The notes beneath the pieces were generated by a model. The model had not been told where the DNA came from. It worked only from the letters and a program-made list of their open reading frames with translations, and did no database searches. Below, one piece after another: positions 9,489 through 20,425 of a stretch of 64,000 bases of DNA. Source of the stretch: Arthrobacter sp. ZGTC412 (GTDB lineage Bacteria; Actinomycetota; Actinomycetes; Actinomycetales; Micrococcaceae); NCBI RefSeq assembly GCF_002929215.1, contig NZ_PJII01000005.1:1-64000 (forward strand). Reading direction: 5' to 3'. Position 1 is the stretch's first letter. Every line of letters begins with the position of its first letter. A program made the translations under genes and the position numbers.

Positions 9489-10196
9489 TCAGCGGTACGT
9501 GAAGCTCATCAGCACAGCCTTCAGGGTGCGTCCTTCATCACCCCAGTACCACTCCTTCGCCGCCTCGTCATTCGCGAACGGTTGATCTGCGAACAGCACA
9601 TCTGCGGTCAGAATGCGGTCGCCGAGCATCACGAGCCCGTATTGCACTTTCCCGTCCGGCGATATCGGCGATCCCGCCGTTAGCCCCATGCGGTAAGTAG
9701 CAGTGCCAAAGGCGTGATCAACAAAGAACGACGAACTGGGCGTGGGAACCGCAGCCCCGACCAATCCGGGCACCGGGTCCGTCTCGAGTATGAACCTGGA
9801 GACATTGCCGGCTGTGGCGTCGCCGATCTGGCTGTAGTACATGGCAATGCGCTCGTTGCCGCTGGCATCGTAGAGAGTCGCAGTCTCCACCGCAGGGGAT
9901 GCCGAAACCTGCTCATGCTCCACGCGCCAGCCCTCCGCGTGGGCAAAGGACAGGCGGCCATCTGCGAACGTGAAGGTCACCGGCCCTCTGGGAATGGGGG
10001 AAGAGGTAGCGGCGGGAACGATGGATGCAGGCGGACTGGCAACCGCGGCGGGCTCACGCGCCGAGGCGGACGGGGGCACGGCGGCTGTAGTCGCGCTACC
10101 GTTCCCGGCCGGGGTGTTGGACAGGCAGCCGGTCACGGCGAGCGCCGCTGACAGGGTCACCGAGAGCAGGAAGATTGCACGTTGTGCCAAACGCAT
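9489..10196 (-). CDS. Predicted lipoprotein, duplicate 1
   Basis: A 235-residue lipoprotein of unknown function. I start it at the ATG at 10196 (MRLAQRAIFLL), which has AAAGG upstream; an earlier ATG at 10229 lacks a ribosome site. The signal peptide ends in VTGC (Cys24), followed by a Ser/Ala/Pro-rich linker of about 55 residues and a compact domain (FTFADGRLSFAHAEGW ... PFANDEAAKEWYWGDEG ... LKAVLMSFTYR). The domain is a clear duplicate of the neighbour at 10237. The Trp-rich beta pattern suggests a ligand-binding or cell-wall role but no family was recognised. Confidence 0.8.
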   Translation of the reverse strand: MRLAQRAIFLLSVTLSAALAVTGCLSNTPAGNGSATTAAVPPSASAREPAAVASPPASIVPAATSSPIPRGPVTFTFADGRLSFAHAEGWRVEHEQVSASPAVETATLYDASGNERIAMYYSQIGDATAGNVSRFILETDPVPGLVGAAVPTPSSSFFVDHAFGTATYRMGLTAGSPISPDGKVQYGLVMLGDRILTADVLFADQPFANDEAAKEWYWGDEGRTLKAVLMSFTYR

Positions 10197-10236
10197 GGAA
10201 GTACCTTTCAAGAAAACCTGCCGGGTCATTTGTCAG

Positions 10237-10947
10237 TTAGCGGTAGGAGAAGCTCATTAGCACAGCCTTCAAAGCTTGACCCTCCGCACCCCAATACCAG
10301 GCTTTCGCCTCCTCATCATTGGCGAACGGCTGGCCCGTGAACACCACGTCCGCGGTCACAACGCGGTCGCCGAGCATAATGAGCCCGTCCTGCACCTTCC
10401 CGTCCGGCGAGACTGGCAGTCCGGCAGTAAGTCCCATTCGGTAATTCGCGGCCCCACCGCTGCGATCTACAAAGAACGACGAATGGGGCGTGGGAACAGA
10501 ATGCCCTCGAAGTCCCGGTACCGGGTCCGTTTCCAGTACCGTCCGGTCAGCGTTGCTGGCCACGACATCTGCGATTTGGCCGGTGTAGACGGCAATTTTC
10601 GCCGGGCCGACGCGATCTGACACCGTTGCTGTGCCCACGAACGGCGACTCGGATGCCTGGAAAAACTCCACGTGCCACGCCTTCGGGTGCTGGAACGAAA
10701 GCCTGCCGTCCGGAAATGTGACGGTCACCGGGCTGTCAGGGTGGAACGCGGGCGGAACCGGCTGCGTTCCACCCGCCGTCGGGCTTGGTGTGACAGCGGC
10801 GGGACCCCTCGTGGATGCCGGGGCTGGTGTCTCGGGGGCCTGGGAACCGGCGGTTTCCAATGAGGTACCAGCCGCACAGCCCGAAAGCGTGAGAGCCGCG
10901 ACGGCGGTGAGCGCCAGGTTGGTGGTGGCGCGGTGTGCTGGGCGCAT
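10237..10947 (-). CDS. Predicted lipoprotein, duplicate 2
   Basis: A 236-residue lipoprotein, lipobox LSGC with Cys24, then a Pro/Thr-rich linker and a domain nearly colinear with that at 9489. Shared blocks include LETDPVPGL, PTP-SSFFVD, YRMGLTAG, SPDGKVQ-GL-MLGDR, QPFANDE-AK-WYWG-EG and LKAVLMSF-YR. The signal peptides and linkers differ while the domains are conserved, which suggests selection on the extracellular domain after duplication. It is the upstream gene of the pair, 40 bases from the second. AAAGG ribosome site. Confidence 0.8.
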   Translation of the reverse strand: MRPAHRATTNLALTAVAALTLSGCAAGTSLETAGSQAPETPAPASTRGPAAVTPSPTAGGTQPVPPAFHPDSPVTVTFPDGRLSFQHPKAWHVEFFQASESPFVGTATVSDRVGPAKIAVYTGQIADVVASNADRTVLETDPVPGLRGHSVPTPHSSFFVDRSGGAANYRMGLTAGLPVSPDGKVQDGLIMLGDRVVTADVVFTGQPFANDEEAKAWYWGAEGQALKAVLMSFSYR

Positions 10948-11140
10948 TCGTGGTGCCTTTCAAAAGAAGGCCGTCAACCTCGTCGGGCGTCAGACGCAGG
11001 TCCCAGCGTTCCGCGTCCACCCATCGGGAGGATGAAGGCGAGTGTTGATACCCATCAGCATGCCACCGGAAAAAACAGCTCCACTAGCGTTCCAGCGCTA
11101 TATCCATCGATTTGTTATACAGGTCTCCCAAGGGTTACAG

Positions 11141-14100
11141 CTAGCGCAAAACGATGTCCACCGGGTTGGCCTCCGACCGCCACGTGCCTTCTTCGCCCAC
11201 CCGTGGCTTGATGACCGGCGCCGTCAGCACTCCTGAGCGGTTGGTCCGCTTGTCACGCAGGATTTCGGTCACGGAACCAAGGTGCCGGGACAGGTCTATG
11301 ACGTTTTCGGGGGCGGCCAGCAGGAGCTGGAAACCGAATTCGTGCAGCGCCTTAATTCCGGCCCCTGCGAACTCCTCAGACGCCAACACAAAGGCCTCGT
11401 CCATCATCACCGTGCCGTAGGTGGTGAAGCCCTGCTCGGCGATGCCCAGTTGGTAACTCAACGCCGCGGCCATGATGAATGCGGTAAATCGCTGGCGCTC
11501 GCCGCCGGACATGGATCCTGTGTCCGCGTGCATAAAGACCTCGGTCTTCTTAGTCCCGCCCTTTTTGCCCGACGCCGGCCCGGCAACTTCCCGGTGCTCC
11601 TTGCACTGAATGAACAGGTGCCCTCGCACGTCCAGCACCTCGGCCCGCCACCGCCTGTCCTCCGGGGCCTGCGAACCCAGCCGCTTGACCAGGGTTTCCA
11701 GGGACTTATAGCGGGCTGTGAGCTCGGCGTCGTCGTCCTTTTCACCGCTCACGGCTTCACCGCGGGAACCTTCGGACTTTGCCGGCCGGCTGTGCCGCGC
11801 CTTGAGGGCGTTCTGGATGGCGTCCTTGAACTGCTTGGCCGTGGGAGGCAGGGTCTGCTTGATATCCAGTTCCAGGAAGCTGCCCTCGTGGAAGTTAACC
11901 TGCGAGAGGATGCCGTTCAGCGGCAGGATGCGGCTGGTGATGGAGCGGCGCTCCTCATCGAGCAGGTGCAGCAGCGTGCTGAAGGATTCGTGCGTGCGCT
12001 GGTTGAAGAACTGCCGGAACTCTGCCTCCTGGGCGGGCAGGCCGTCGCTTACGATCGCGTGGTAGCGGGTCTCGAACTCGCCGGCAGCGCCGATGGTGGT
12101 GCCGTGGTCAGCAGAGATTGCGCTGCCCCACTCGCGGACGAAGCCCTCGAAAATCCTGGTGAGCCGCTCTGCTGTGGTTTGGCCTCGGGACTCCGCCGTA
12201 TGCAGTTCACCCAACAGCGCGGTCCGCACCCGGTTGGCGAGGTTGTCCAGCTCATGCATCTCCGTCACGTCGCCGAAATCGGCAAAGTATGGTCCCAGCG
12301 CAGTGACGGTGGCGTCCGACGGCGGCGCCTGGGCGAGGCGCTCGCGTGCAGCTTCCAGCAGGGAGTCGGCAGCGGTCAGTTGCCGGTCCAGGGCCTTGTA
12401 CTCGCTCTGCAGCACAGCAGCGGCCTCGGTGCTGGACTGGTGTTTATGCCGCACATCCTCAATGCTGGCGCGAAGGGGCTCCAGGTCCGCCTGCGCGGCC
12501 AGGGCATCCTTGAGCCGCTGTTCGATCCGGGCGAGCTCCTCCGCCGCAACTGCCGCCGACACCTGCTCCCAGGAGCGGTGGTCCTCGGCGATGCGGCGCA
12601 GGGCGTCGAGCTGCCGGCTCATGCCCTGGTGCGAATCCTCGCGGGCCTGCGCCAGTTCTGCCGCTTTTGCAACCTCCTGCCGCAGGTCGTCCACTTGACC
12701 GGCCACAAGTTCCAGCTTGGCGGCATTGTCGAACCCGAGGACGTAATCCTGCCGGCTGGTGAAGCGGTCATCTTTCTCCACTGTGTGGCGGTTGCGCTTG
12801 ACCACGCCGCCAAGGCTGAGGCCGCGGTCCAGCCGCGCCAGCTCATCCGGGTCCTCCACGCACGGGTAGGCAAAGTCCAGCGCGATGCGTTCGCGGATCC
12901 AAGCCCCGGCTTCGGCGGCAACGCCCGTGGTGAGGATGTCCAGCTTGCTGAGCAGGTCGCCGTCGTGCACGTCCTCCAGCGCCAGCCCGCCGCCGGAGAG
13001 CCGCTTGGACACGTCCACTGCGCGCAATGCGCCACGCACGTTGTGGTCGTTGAGGTAGCGGGTCACTGCCGCGAAGTATTCGCCGGGTACCAGCAGGGTG
13101 GTGGCGAGGTTGCGGAGCGCACGCTCGGCGGCGGGGCGCCACTTCTCCTCTCCCTCGGCGAGGTCCATCAGTTCGCCGGCGAACGGCATCCGGTCCTCCG
13201 GAATGCCTGTCGCAGCCGCGATCGCTGCCCGGTTTTCAATGCTCGACGGCGGCAGCAGCGATTTGCGCGTCTTCAGCGACACGAGCTCCTGCTCAGCCGC
13301 GGCCAGCTCGCGCTTCTTCGTTGCGTGGGCGTCGAAGGCTTCAAAGCGGAGTTCCTGCAGGGCCTGGGAATCGTCCTTGAGCTCGGCTGACCTCGCCGCC
13401 GCCTGCTCGTGCGCCTGCTCCCAGCCTTCAGCGGTCCACTCAAGCTGGAGGCCGGCGTCACTTAGGGCCTTGCGCGCCGCTTCCTCCACCTGCTGGCGGA
13501 GCTTCATTCCCACCCGGGCGTTTTCCAGCGACTGCTCGATCGCGGAGATGGCGTTGCCGCCCTGGTTGTTGTAATCCGTCTCCAGCTGGCGCAGCTCCTT
13601 GGCCAGGCCGTCCCGGACTGATCGCTCGGCCCCTAGCTCCTTGGCCTTTGCCTGGGCGAGCTCCTTGAAGCGGGCCAGCATTTTCTGGTGGACCGTGACG
13701 GCCAGCTGCTGCTTGAAGGCCTCAAATTCCTCTCCCGCAAGGTCCCTCAGCCGGTTCGCGTCCAGCAGCGCCTGCGCGTACTCCCTGTTCAGCCCCGGCA
13801 CCGGTGCCAGCTGGTCCCGCTGCTGCCGGACGTCCTCCAGCCGCTGCCGGATGGACATCAGGTTGCTGAACTCCTCGACGACGTCGTCCGCAGCGGCGAG
13901 CGTGGCCGGGGCGTCCAGGACCTGGTCCCGGAAGAACGTGTTGACGCTGCCGCCCAGGCCCTTGCCCGCCTGGATGACGCGCAGGAGCGGCAGGGCCTGG
14001 TCCGAGTTGATTCCCAGCAGACGGCGGAACCGTTCCGCAAAGGCCTTGTGCACGTCGAAGACCTGGGCGTCCGAAAAGATTGTCTCGAGGGCGGCCTTAG

Positions 14101-14620
14101 TGAACCTTTTGTCGGCGATGCCCTCGAGCGCCTCCAGGTCCAGCGGCTCGTGGTCTATCAGGTAGAAACGGCCGACGCTCGACTCTGTGCCGTTTTTCGG
14201 CAGGTCGAACAGCGCCGACACCGTCACCCGCGTGCCGGCAGCGTTATCAAACGTCAGCGCGGCGGCGGACCAGGTGGCACCCGGGCGCTGGAAGGCACTC
14301 GCCGAGCCCTCCCCCACGGCCTTGTCGCCCACCTTGCCGCGCATGTACGTGAACGTGGTCCGCTTGTCCTCGACCGCACCGCCGGAGCGCTGGGCGGCGG
14401 CTTCGTTCGACCTGGGCCTCGCATCGAAAACCCGCAGCATGGCGTCGAACAGCGTCGACTTGCCCACGCCCGAGTTGCCCGTGAGCAGCGTGCCGTTGCG
14501 GTCCACGTGCATTGTGTGCGCCCCGTGGAAAGTGCCCCAGTTGACCACCTGCACCAGGGCAAGGCGCATCTGGCCCGGGTTCGTCAGGTCGCCCATCGGC
14601 AGCATGGTTGCGATGCTCAC
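11141..14620 (-). CDS. jetC: Wadjet/MksB-like SMC ATPase (JetC)
   Basis: Large SMC-related ATPase, 1159 residues, of the MukB/MksB/JetC class that extrudes DNA loops. Walker [10 protein letters not shown] lies at residues 48-56 after the typical N-terminus [17 protein letters not shown]. Long charged coiled-coil stretches run roughly 300-460 and 640-800. The C-terminal head has the signature [10 protein letters not shown], then Walker [10 protein letters not shown]. It overlaps jetB by 4 bases and is the last gene of a jetA-jetB-jetC operon. The toprim nuclease jetD that completes known Wadjet systems is not next to it. The alternative is a housekeeping MksBEF condensin. Confidence 0.9.
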   Translation of the reverse strand: MSIATMLPMGDLTNPGQMRLALVQVVNWGTFHGAHTMHVDRNGTLLTGNSGVGKSTLFDAMLRVFDARPRSNEAAAQRSGGAVEDKRTTFTYMRGKVGDKAVGEGSASAFQRPGATWSAAALTFDNAAGTRVTVSALFDLPKNGTESSVGRFYLIDHEPLDLEALEGIADKRFTKAALETIFSDAQVFDVHKAFAERFRRLLGINSDQALPLLRVIQAGKGLGGSVNTFFRDQVLDAPATLAAADDVVEEFSNLMSIRQRLEDVRQQRDQLAPVPGLNREYAQALLDANRLRDLAGEEFEAFKQQLAVTVHQKMLARFKELAQAKAKELGAERSVRDGLAKELRQLETDYNNQGGNAISAIEQSLENARVGMKLRQQVEEAARKALSDAGLQLEWTAEGWEQAHEQAAARSAELKDDSQALQELRFEAFDAHATKKRELAAAEQELVSLKTRKSLLPPSSIENRAAIAAATGIPEDRMPFAGELMDLAEGEEKWRPAAERALRNLATTLLVPGEYFAAVTRYLNDHNVRGALRAVDVSKRLSGGGLALEDVHDGDLLSKLDILTTGVAAEAGAWIRERIALDFAYPCVEDPDELARLDRGLSLGGVVKRNRHTVEKDDRFTSRQDYVLGFDNAAKLELVAGQVDDLRQEVAKAAELAQAREDSHQGMSRQLDALRRIAEDHRSWEQVSAAVAAEELARIEQRLKDALAAQADLEPLRASIEDVRHKHQSSTEAAAVLQSEYKALDRQLTAADSLLEAARERLAQAPPSDATVTALGPYFADFGDVTEMHELDNLANRVRTALLGELHTAESRGQTTAERLTRIFEGFVREWGSAISADHGTTIGAAGEFETRYHAIVSDGLPAQEAEFRQFFNQRTHESFSTLLHLLDEERRSITSRILPLNGILSQVNFHEGSFLELDIKQTLPPTAKQFKDAIQNALKARHSRPAKSEGSRGEAVSGEKDDDAELTARYKSLETLVKRLGSQAPEDRRWRAEVLDVRGHLFIQCKEHREVAGPASGKKGGTKKTEVFMHADTGSMSGGERQRFTAFIMAAALSYQLGIAEQGFTTYGTVMMDEAFVLASEEFAGAGIKALHEFGFQLLLAAPENVIDLSRHLGSVTEILRDKRTNRSGVLTAPVIKPRVGEEGTWRSEANPVDIVLR

Positions 14621-15444
14621 TCGGCGTCCTCCGATTCGGTTGCGTCCTCAGTTTCGACAGGCTCAACCACCGGGTCCTGGTCGAGGTCTATCAGGGCCTC
14701 AGTGCCTGTGGCGTCTGTGGTGGCTGCCGCCAGGGCTTCTATTTGCGCCGGGATGTCGCCGATGTTTTCGAAGGGGAGCGCCAGGGGCAGGGCGTTGGAG
14801 ATGGTGTAGACGTCGTCCAGGCCGGTGGGCAGGAGGAGTTGGCGGGCGAGGAGCTTGGTGATGGCCCGGTTAACCACGTCGGAGTCGCGGAGCGCGTCCT
14901 GCTGGCCCGCGGGCTGGTAGTGCGTGACCAGGTCGGCGATTTCCTCGCGGGTGATGGTGGGATCTGTCTGGGCGGTGACGTGTCTGTCCAGCAGCAGGCG
15001 CATCCTCAGCAGGACGATGGTCTCCACCCTGCTGAGTGCACGCTGCTGCCGGAGGATACTGGAGCGGGTGCTGCCTCCGATTGCGTCCGGATCCACCGGG
15101 CGCAGGACGGCGATCTTCCGTTCGTGGTCCAGCTGCATCGTGAGGAACAGCTCCGACAGGCGGCTGCGCAGAATCACCTGGTTGTCCAGCAGGACGGTCC
15201 AGAGCTTCTCGTCCCGGCCGCCGTCCACGTAGGGACCTTTGAGCAGCTTCACCAGCGCCTGCCGGACCTTCGTGGACAGCACCCCCGTATCACCGGGAAA
15301 GAGGGCCGCACCGTCAATGAAAGTGTCGCGGGGCGTGACCGAGAAGGGCCGCTCAGCGCCGGATGCCGCCGCCTGCTCAATCGTCGGGTCATCGGCACGC
15401 TCGGCACCCGCCGGGGCCGCCGTCGTCGTCATCTCTTCAGTCAT
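14617..15444 (-). CDS. jetB: Wadjet JetB / MksE-like subunit (DUF4194)
   Basis: A 275-residue DUF4194 protein, equivalent to MukE/MksE, a winged-helix dimer that bridges kleisin and SMC. An acidic, low-complexity N-terminus (about 45 residues) precedes the conserved part [23 protein letters not shown] and later [14 protein letters not shown]. It starts one base after the jetA stop and overlaps jetC by 4 bases, so stoichiometric co-translation is likely. Confidence 0.85.
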   Translation of the reverse strand: MTEEMTTTAAPAGAERADDPTIEQAAASGAERPFSVTPRDTFIDGAALFPGDTGVLSTKVRQALVKLLKGPYVDGGRDEKLWTVLLDNQVILRSRLSELFLTMQLDHERKIAVLRPVDPDAIGGSTRSSILRQQRALSRVETIVLLRMRLLLDRHVTAQTDPTITREEIADLVTHYQPAGQQDALRDSDVVNRAITKLLARQLLLPTGLDDVYTISNALPLALPFENIGDIPAQIEALAAATTDATGTEALIDLDQDPVVEPVETEDATESEDAE

Positions 15445-15445
15445 G

Positions 15446-16894
15446 TCAATCCTTTGGAAGCGTGACCAGCGGCAGGTAGGCCCTGCGCGTGGTGCCGTCT
15501 ATCTGTTCGAAGTCCAGGGCGTCCACAGCCTGAGTGTTGAAGACCGCGCCTTCGTGCAGGGCGTGCGAGAGGAGCGCCCGGATGGTGTTGATGTGCTGCT
15601 CCTCCGGCGGCAGCTGCTGCCACGCCTCGGAAAGGGTGGACGCGCCTGCCATGGCGGAGCGGATGGCCTCGGGCTTGGCCTTGCCGGTCCTCGGCGAGCG
15701 CACGCGGTCCGAGTCGCTGAAGGCGATGGGGTCGGCGAGCTTTGGCGGCGCAGCGAACTCATCGGGATCGAAGAGCTTCACCATGGACAGTGACTCGAAC
15801 CCTGCATTAAAGAGGACAGGTCCGCGGACCAGGCCGGGACGTTCGCGTTCGTACGGAAGGGACCGGATGGCCTGCTCGGCTTCCCTTAGGACCTGCCGGA
15901 GCCGGACGGACTGGCGGAAGTCGTCGCTTTGGACGTAGGTGTTGAGGCTTTCGCTGAGTTTGCCGTAAATGCGCTGGATCTGGCTGTGCTGCTGGCGAAG
16001 TTCTGCCACCAGGTTCTTCAGGGTTTCCCGGTCCTCCGGCGACAGGTCGTCTGCGAACTGCCGGCTTAGGACCTCGCCAATCGCCGACCGGAACCTCAGC
16101 TGCTGCTGCGGGTCCTCCAGGAACGCCGTAAAGGAGCGGAAAGTCCTGCCCTCCGGGCTCTGGCGGAGGCGCTTGTCCGCCTCCAGCACCTGCGCCATGG
16201 TGGCGCCCTTGGTCAGCGACTCCTCGATGATCTGGTTGCGCAGCCCGCCCACCAGTTCCTCGATCCGGTCGCGCATCTTTTTGTAGTCGGCGGGCAGGCT
16301 CGCGGCGAGGTCAAGGATATTTCCGGCAGCTTCAACGGCTTCGTCGTCATCCAGCAGGCCGTCGAACTCGCCGGAGCTGATGTCCTGGATCAGTTGCTGG
16401 CGCTCTTCGATCTCGTCTTCGAGGGATTCGAGGCGGGCGCTCTGGTCCGGGTTGGTTTCGTTGGCGAGCTTCTCGACGTCGCCCAGCAGTGTGCCCAGGC
16501 GCGAACCATTGAGGGTGGACCGCTCGCTGGACAGGCTGTCGAGGAATGCGAGTACGCGTGCCGCCGGTTCGGTGACCTCGTAAACGATCTGGCCCGACTG
16601 GTTCCGCCGCGTCAGGAACTGCCGGCGCGTCCATTCGTCACCAAAGGCCTTCCCACTGGCGCCGCCTCCCAGCCCGGGCTCCTGCCGGCGGAGCTCCTCA
16701 AGGAAGGAGTCGACGTCGGCGTGGAACTCCTCGAGGGGCAGCTGTGGCCGGGTGCGGGTGAAGGATGCCTGGAGCACCGCGATCACCCACGGGGCCGAGC
16801 GTGTCAGGGCCCAAGCAGGTCCTTTGGTCAGGAGTTCGAGGTCCCGGAGCCGGGCGCTGATGGCGTCAGCGGCTGACCTGGCGGAGCGGGGCAC
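15446..16894 (-). CDS. jetA: Wadjet JetA / MksF-like kleisin (DUF3375)
   Basis: DUF3375 kleisin-like subunit, 482 residues from the GTG at 16894, chosen because AAGGAG lies just upstream; the longer ATG frame to 16957 lacks a site. The winged-helix N-terminus ([25 protein letters not shown]) is typical, followed by an alpha-helical middle part rich in Glu/Gln and the conserved C-terminal segment ending [10 protein letters not shown]. First gene of the operon. In known Wadjet systems JetA closes the SMC ring and helps recognise small circular DNA. Confidence 0.88.
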   Translation of the reverse strand: MPRSARSAADAISARLRDLELLTKGPAWALTRSAPWVIAVLQASFTRTRPQLPLEEFHADVDSFLEELRRQEPGLGGGASGKAFGDEWTRRQFLTRRNQSGQIVYEVTEPAARVLAFLDSLSSERSTLNGSRLGTLLGDVEKLANETNPDQSARLESLEDEIEERQQLIQDISSGEFDGLLDDDEAVEAAGNILDLAASLPADYKKMRDRIEELVGGLRNQIIEESLTKGATMAQVLEADKRLRQSPEGRTFRSFTAFLEDPQQQLRFRSAIGEVLSRQFADDLSPEDRETLKNLVAELRQQHSQIQRIYGKLSESLNTYVQSDDFRQSVRLRQVLREAEQAIRSLPYERERPGLVRGPVLFNAGFESLSMVKLFDPDEFAAPPKLADPIAFSDSDRVRSPRTGKAKPEAIRSAMAGASTLSEAWQQLPPEEQHINTIRALLSHALHEGAVFNTQAVDALDFEQIDGTTRRAYLPLVTLPKD

Positions 16895-17122
16895 ACACTC
16901 TCCTTGGACTGTTGAGGGGCTGGGCAGGGGCTCCAAACGGAAAACTGCCAACAACAAGGTTAACGCAGGCGGCCGCGACCGCTCCGTGACCTACTTCGCC
17001 GTAGTATCTCGATCCAATATCAAGAGCCCTTTAAGCCCGCTGCGGCTCTGGCTGGTCAGCGCGTCTGCCCCTACGCTCAAGCTACTGATCTCAACCAAAG
17101 CAACGCAGCAGCAGGGGGACTT

Positions 17123-17425
17123 ATGCAGTTCGATCTAAGCGCAATGGAGACCGCCACCTTGGTATTCGCGGGCACACTGGTGTTCGCGTTTGTCCTTACC
17201 GTTTTCGTTCTCACCGCGGGACTGGTGGCGCTGGTGCTGCTGGGCACGGGGAAGCTCGGCTGGACTGTGGTTTCCAAGTCGCTCCTGGCCGTGGTCCACG
17301 GCATCAACGCCGGCTGGGACCGGCTGGTGCGCCACGCCGCCACATTCGACCCCGCTGGGGACTTTCAGGGGCAGCCCTCCCCTAGCACGGGAACCTACCC
17401 GCGGGTAATATTGAGAGACAGCTGA
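17123..17425 (+). CDS. Small single-pass membrane protein
   Basis: A 100-residue protein with one long hydrophobic stretch (residues 8-50, enough for one or two membrane helices) and a short polar tail. GGGGGA ribosome site before the ATG. The N-terminal half resembles that of the protein at 20987-21784 (T-L-x(n)-F-V-L-x-V-x-x-L-V-L-x-G-x-G-x-L), suggesting a small paralogous family. No function recognised. It is transcribed away from jetA and toward the acyl-CoA dehydrogenase 59 bases downstream. Confidence 0.7.
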   Translation: MQFDLSAMETATLVFAGTLVFAFVLTVFVLTAGLVALVLLGTGKLGWTVVSKSLLAVVHGINAGWDRLVRHAATFDPAGDFQGQPSPSTGTYPRVILRDS

Positions 17426-17484
17426 AGGGTTCTCCAACCCGGCGGATCCTGGCTAAGAAAGCTATCCGGCCAAGGAGATAACCC

Positions 17485-19521
17485 ATGAGCTCCGCCACTG
17501 ACAGCCCCTCGAAAACCACCACCACCACTTCCACCAGCACCGCGGCAACAGATGCACCGCCGGAGGAAACCCCGGTTCCCGCCGGAAAGATCGGCGCCGG
17601 AGTCACTGCTGATGAGGCAAGGGCGGTTGCCGAGGCCGCCCGCGAAACCGGCTGGGAGCGCCCCAGCTTTGCCAAAGGGCTCTACCTGGGCAGTTTCGAC
17701 CTGAGCCTTGTCCACCCCTGGCCCGCCCCGGACCCCGCAGACGTGGAACGGGGCGAGGCCTTTATGGCCCGCCTGGCGGAATATGCCCGCACCATGGATG
17801 GTCGGGTTATCGAGCGCGAGGCCAAGGTTCCTGACGAATACCTGCGGGGCCTGGCAGGCCTCGGTGTCTTCGGCATGAAGATCCCTGAAGAGTACGGGGG
17901 CCTTGGTCTGTCGCTGGTGTATTACGGCCGGGCATTGGCTCTGCTGGGCAGCGTGCACCCCAGCCTCGGCGCCCTCCTTTCAGCACATCAGTCCATCGGC
18001 GTTCCCGAGCCGGTCAAAGTTTTTGGCACGCCCGAGCAGAAGCGGGAGTACCTTCCGCGCTGCGCCGCCGGTGCGGTCACGGCGTTCCTCCTCACGGAAC
18101 CTGACGTGGGCAGCGATCCCGCCCGGATGGGCAGCACCGCAACGCCCACGGACGACGGCGAGGCTTACCTTCTGGACGGCGTCAAGCTCTGGACCACCAA
18201 CGGGGTGATCGCCGAACTGGTGGTGGTGATGGCCGTGGTGCCCGCCCGCACGGACGCGGACGGCACCAGGCACAAGGGCGGCATCAGCGCCTTCGTGGTG
18301 GAGATGGACTCACCGGGCATCACAGTGGAACACCGGAACTCGTTTATGGGCCTGCGCGGCATCGAGAACGGCGTCACCCGTTTCCACCAGGTGCGCGTCC
18401 CGGCGGCCAACCGGTTGGGACGGGAGGGCCAGGGCCTGAAAATTGCGCTCACCACCCTCAACACCGGCCGGCTCTCCATCCCGGGCCTGTGTGTCGGCTC
18501 AGGCCGCTGGAGCCTTAAGATCGCCCGTGAGTGGTCCAACGCCCGGACGCAATGGGGGAGGCCGGTGGGTGAGCATGAAGCGGTGGGCAAGAAGATCGCT
18601 TTCATCGCCGCTTCCGCCTTCGCATTGGACGCAGTCTTCGAGCTCTCCGCTGAACTTGCCGACGCCGGCCAGAAGGACGTGCGGATCGAGGCTGCCCTTG
18701 CGAAGCTCTGGTCCACGGAGATCAGTTGCCGGATAGCCGACGAACTGGTGCAGATCCGCGGCGGGCGGGGTTTTGAGACGGCGGAGTCGCTGGCTGCGCG
18801 CGGAGAGCGCGCGGTCCCGGCCGAGCAGCAGCTGAGGGACCTGCGGATCAACAGGATTTTTGAGGGTTCCTCGGAGATCATGCGACTGCTCATCGCGCGG
18901 GAAGCGGTGGATGCCCACCTGGCCGCCGCGGGCGACCTTGCGTCCATGGACGCGAGCCTGTCCGACAAAGCGAGGGCCGCCGTCGGCGCTTCCGGCTTTT
19001 ACGCCCGCTGGCTTCCCAAGCTGGTGGCCGGCGCGGGGATGGATCCGCGCTCGTACAGCGAGTTCGGACGGTTGGCCAAGCACCTGCGGTTCGTGGAGCG
19101 CTCATCGCGGCGCCTGGCCCGGCAAACGTTCTACGGAATGGGCCGGTGGCAGGCGAAGCTGGAACGCAAGCAGGCATTCCTGGGCCGCGTGGTGGACATC
19201 GGCGCGGAACTGTTCGCCATGACGGCCTGCTGTTCACGAGCCGAGATGCTGCTGCACACCGCTCCGGAAAAGGCCGCGGGCGCCTACGAACTAGCGGAGG
19301 CATACTGCGAGCAGGCCCGTGTGCGCGTGGACGAGTACTTTGACCAGCTGTGGCGGAACACGGACGACGGCGACCACCTCCTGACCCGGAAGGTGCTCGC
19401 CGGGAATTACACGTGGCTGGAGGCCGGCGTCCTGGACCAGTCGGAAGGCACGGGTCCGTGGATTGCGGATGCCTCCCCCGGGCCCTCCCAAAGGGAAAAC
19501 CTGCACCGCAACTACCGCTGA
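17485..19521 (+). CDS. Acyl-CoA dehydrogenase family protein
   Basis: FAD-dependent dehydrogenase of fatty-acyl-CoA beta-oxidation or a related branched-acyl pathway, 678 residues, larger than the usual 380 owing to a C-terminal extension after about residue 480. Family signatures are LLTEPDVGSDPARMGSTA and LWTTNGVIAELVVV near residues 205-250, NTGRLSIPGLCVGSGRWSL near 330 and the C-terminal IRGGRGFETAESL ... RINRIFEGSSEIMRLLIARE. The first 60 residues are Thr/Ala/Pro-rich. AAGGAG site. No electron-transfer partner gene is adjacent. Confidence 0.92.
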   Translation: MSSATDSPSKTTTTTSTSTAATDAPPEETPVPAGKIGAGVTADEARAVAEAARETGWERPSFAKGLYLGSFDLSLVHPWPAPDPADVERGEAFMARLAEYARTMDGRVIEREAKVPDEYLRGLAGLGVFGMKIPEEYGGLGLSLVYYGRALALLGSVHPSLGALLSAHQSIGVPEPVKVFGTPEQKREYLPRCAAGAVTAFLLTEPDVGSDPARMGSTATPTDDGEAYLLDGVKLWTTNGVIAELVVVMAVVPARTDADGTRHKGGISAFVVEMDSPGITVEHRNSFMGLRGIENGVTRFHQVRVPAANRLGREGQGLKIALTTLNTGRLSIPGLCVGSGRWSLKIAREWSNARTQWGRPVGEHEAVGKKIAFIAASAFALDAVFELSAELADAGQKDVRIEAALAKLWSTEISCRIADELVQIRGGRGFETAESLAARGERAVPAEQQLRDLRINRIFEGSSEIMRLLIAREAVDAHLAAAGDLASMDASLSDKARAAVGASGFYARWLPKLVAGAGMDPRSYSEFGRLAKHLRFVERSSRRLARQTFYGMGRWQAKLERKQAFLGRVVDIGAELFAMTACCSRAEMLLHTAPEKAAGAYELAEAYCEQARVRVDEYFDQLWRNTDDGDHLLTRKVLAGNYTWLEAGVLDQSEGTGPWIADASPGPSQRENLHRNYR

Positions 19522-19585
19522 CGCCACAGATCACAAAATAGTAAGCATCCTTGCTATCTCCATAGGTGGATGGTTGAGTTGAGCC

Positions 19586-20425
19586 ATGAGCAGCTCAACG
19601 GACCCAGAGAACCTGCCCCCACGACGCGCCCGGGAGGACGCGGACCGGAGCGGAAGCTATCGTGCCGCCGCGGCTGACGATGATGCCACGCGCACGTATG
19701 ATCAGACGCCGGCAGCCGATGCCACTCCGACCTCCACCTACGAGCGCGTGCCCGACACCCGTACCGAATCACCCGGCGCCTCCGCAGAACGGGACTATGT
19801 CCCGGCAGCCTCTGCACCCGCTGTGGATCCGAACCTGACAGACCGGCAGACCGCCGTCGCCAGGGAAAAGGAACGGTTCGGCGGCATCAAGGTGGGCTCG
19901 GCATTCTTCGGCTGGCTGACCGCCACGGGCATGGCTGTGCTGCTGACCGCCCTCGTGGCAGCGGCCGGGACGGCTGTGGGCCTCGCCACCAACACGGACG
20001 TCAATGAGGCGGTGAACCAGGCAGCCTCGAACACCGGCACCGTTGGCCTGGTGGGCATCATCGTCCTGCTGGTCATCCTTCTTCTCTCCTATTACTGCGG
20101 CGGTTACGTGGCAGGCCGCATGGCGCGCTTCAACGGCGCCAAGCAGGGCCTCATGGTGTGGATCTGGGCGCTGATCGTGGCTGTCCTCGTCTCCATCCTG
20201 GGCCTTGTGGCCGGACAGCAGTTCAACGTGCTGGCCAACCTCAACAGCTTTCCGCGAATCCCTATCAATGAAGGGCAACTGACCACCACGAGCATTATCG
20301 CGGCCGTTGTGGTGGCCCTGGTGGCGCTGGCTGGTGCAGTACTCGGCGGGTTGGCAGGCATGCGGTTCCACCGCAAGGTGGACAAAGCGGGCTTCACTCC
20401 GGATGAGGATTACGACGACGAATAG
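19586..20425 (+). CDS. Multi-pass membrane protein of unknown function
   Basis: A 279-residue protein with a disordered, Arg/Asp/Thr-rich N-terminus (about 95 residues) and four predicted membrane helices: GSAFFGWLTATGMAVLLTAL-like, VGLVGIIVLLVILLLSYYCG, MVWIWALIVAVLVSILGLVA and IIAAVVVALVALAGAVLGG. A YYCGGYVAGRMARFNGAKQG loop follows helix 2, and the short acidic tail ends DEDYDDE. It resembles the YrzE/TIGR04086 group of small integral proteins, a tentative link. It converges on the ychJ-like gene with no gap. Confidence 0.75.
   Translation: MSSSTDPENLPPRRAREDADRSGSYRAAAADDDATRTYDQTPAADATPTSTYERVPDTRTESPGASAERDYVPAASAPAVDPNLTDRQTAVAREKERFGGIKVGSAFFGWLTATGMAVLLTALVAAAGTAVGLATNTDVNEAVNQAASNTGTVGLVGIIVLLVILLLSYYCGGYVAGRMARFNGAKQGLMVWIWALIVAVLVSILGLVAGQQFNVLANLNSFPRIPINEGQLTTTSIIAAVVVALVALAGAVLGGLAGMRFHRKVDKAGFTPDEDYDDE

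Noticed and set aside
11282-13390. Long open frame antisense to jetC (702 codons), with similar antisense frames at 12093 and 13688
   Set aside because: These are opposite-strand frames of a GC-rich gene, with no ribosome site and no recognisable domain.
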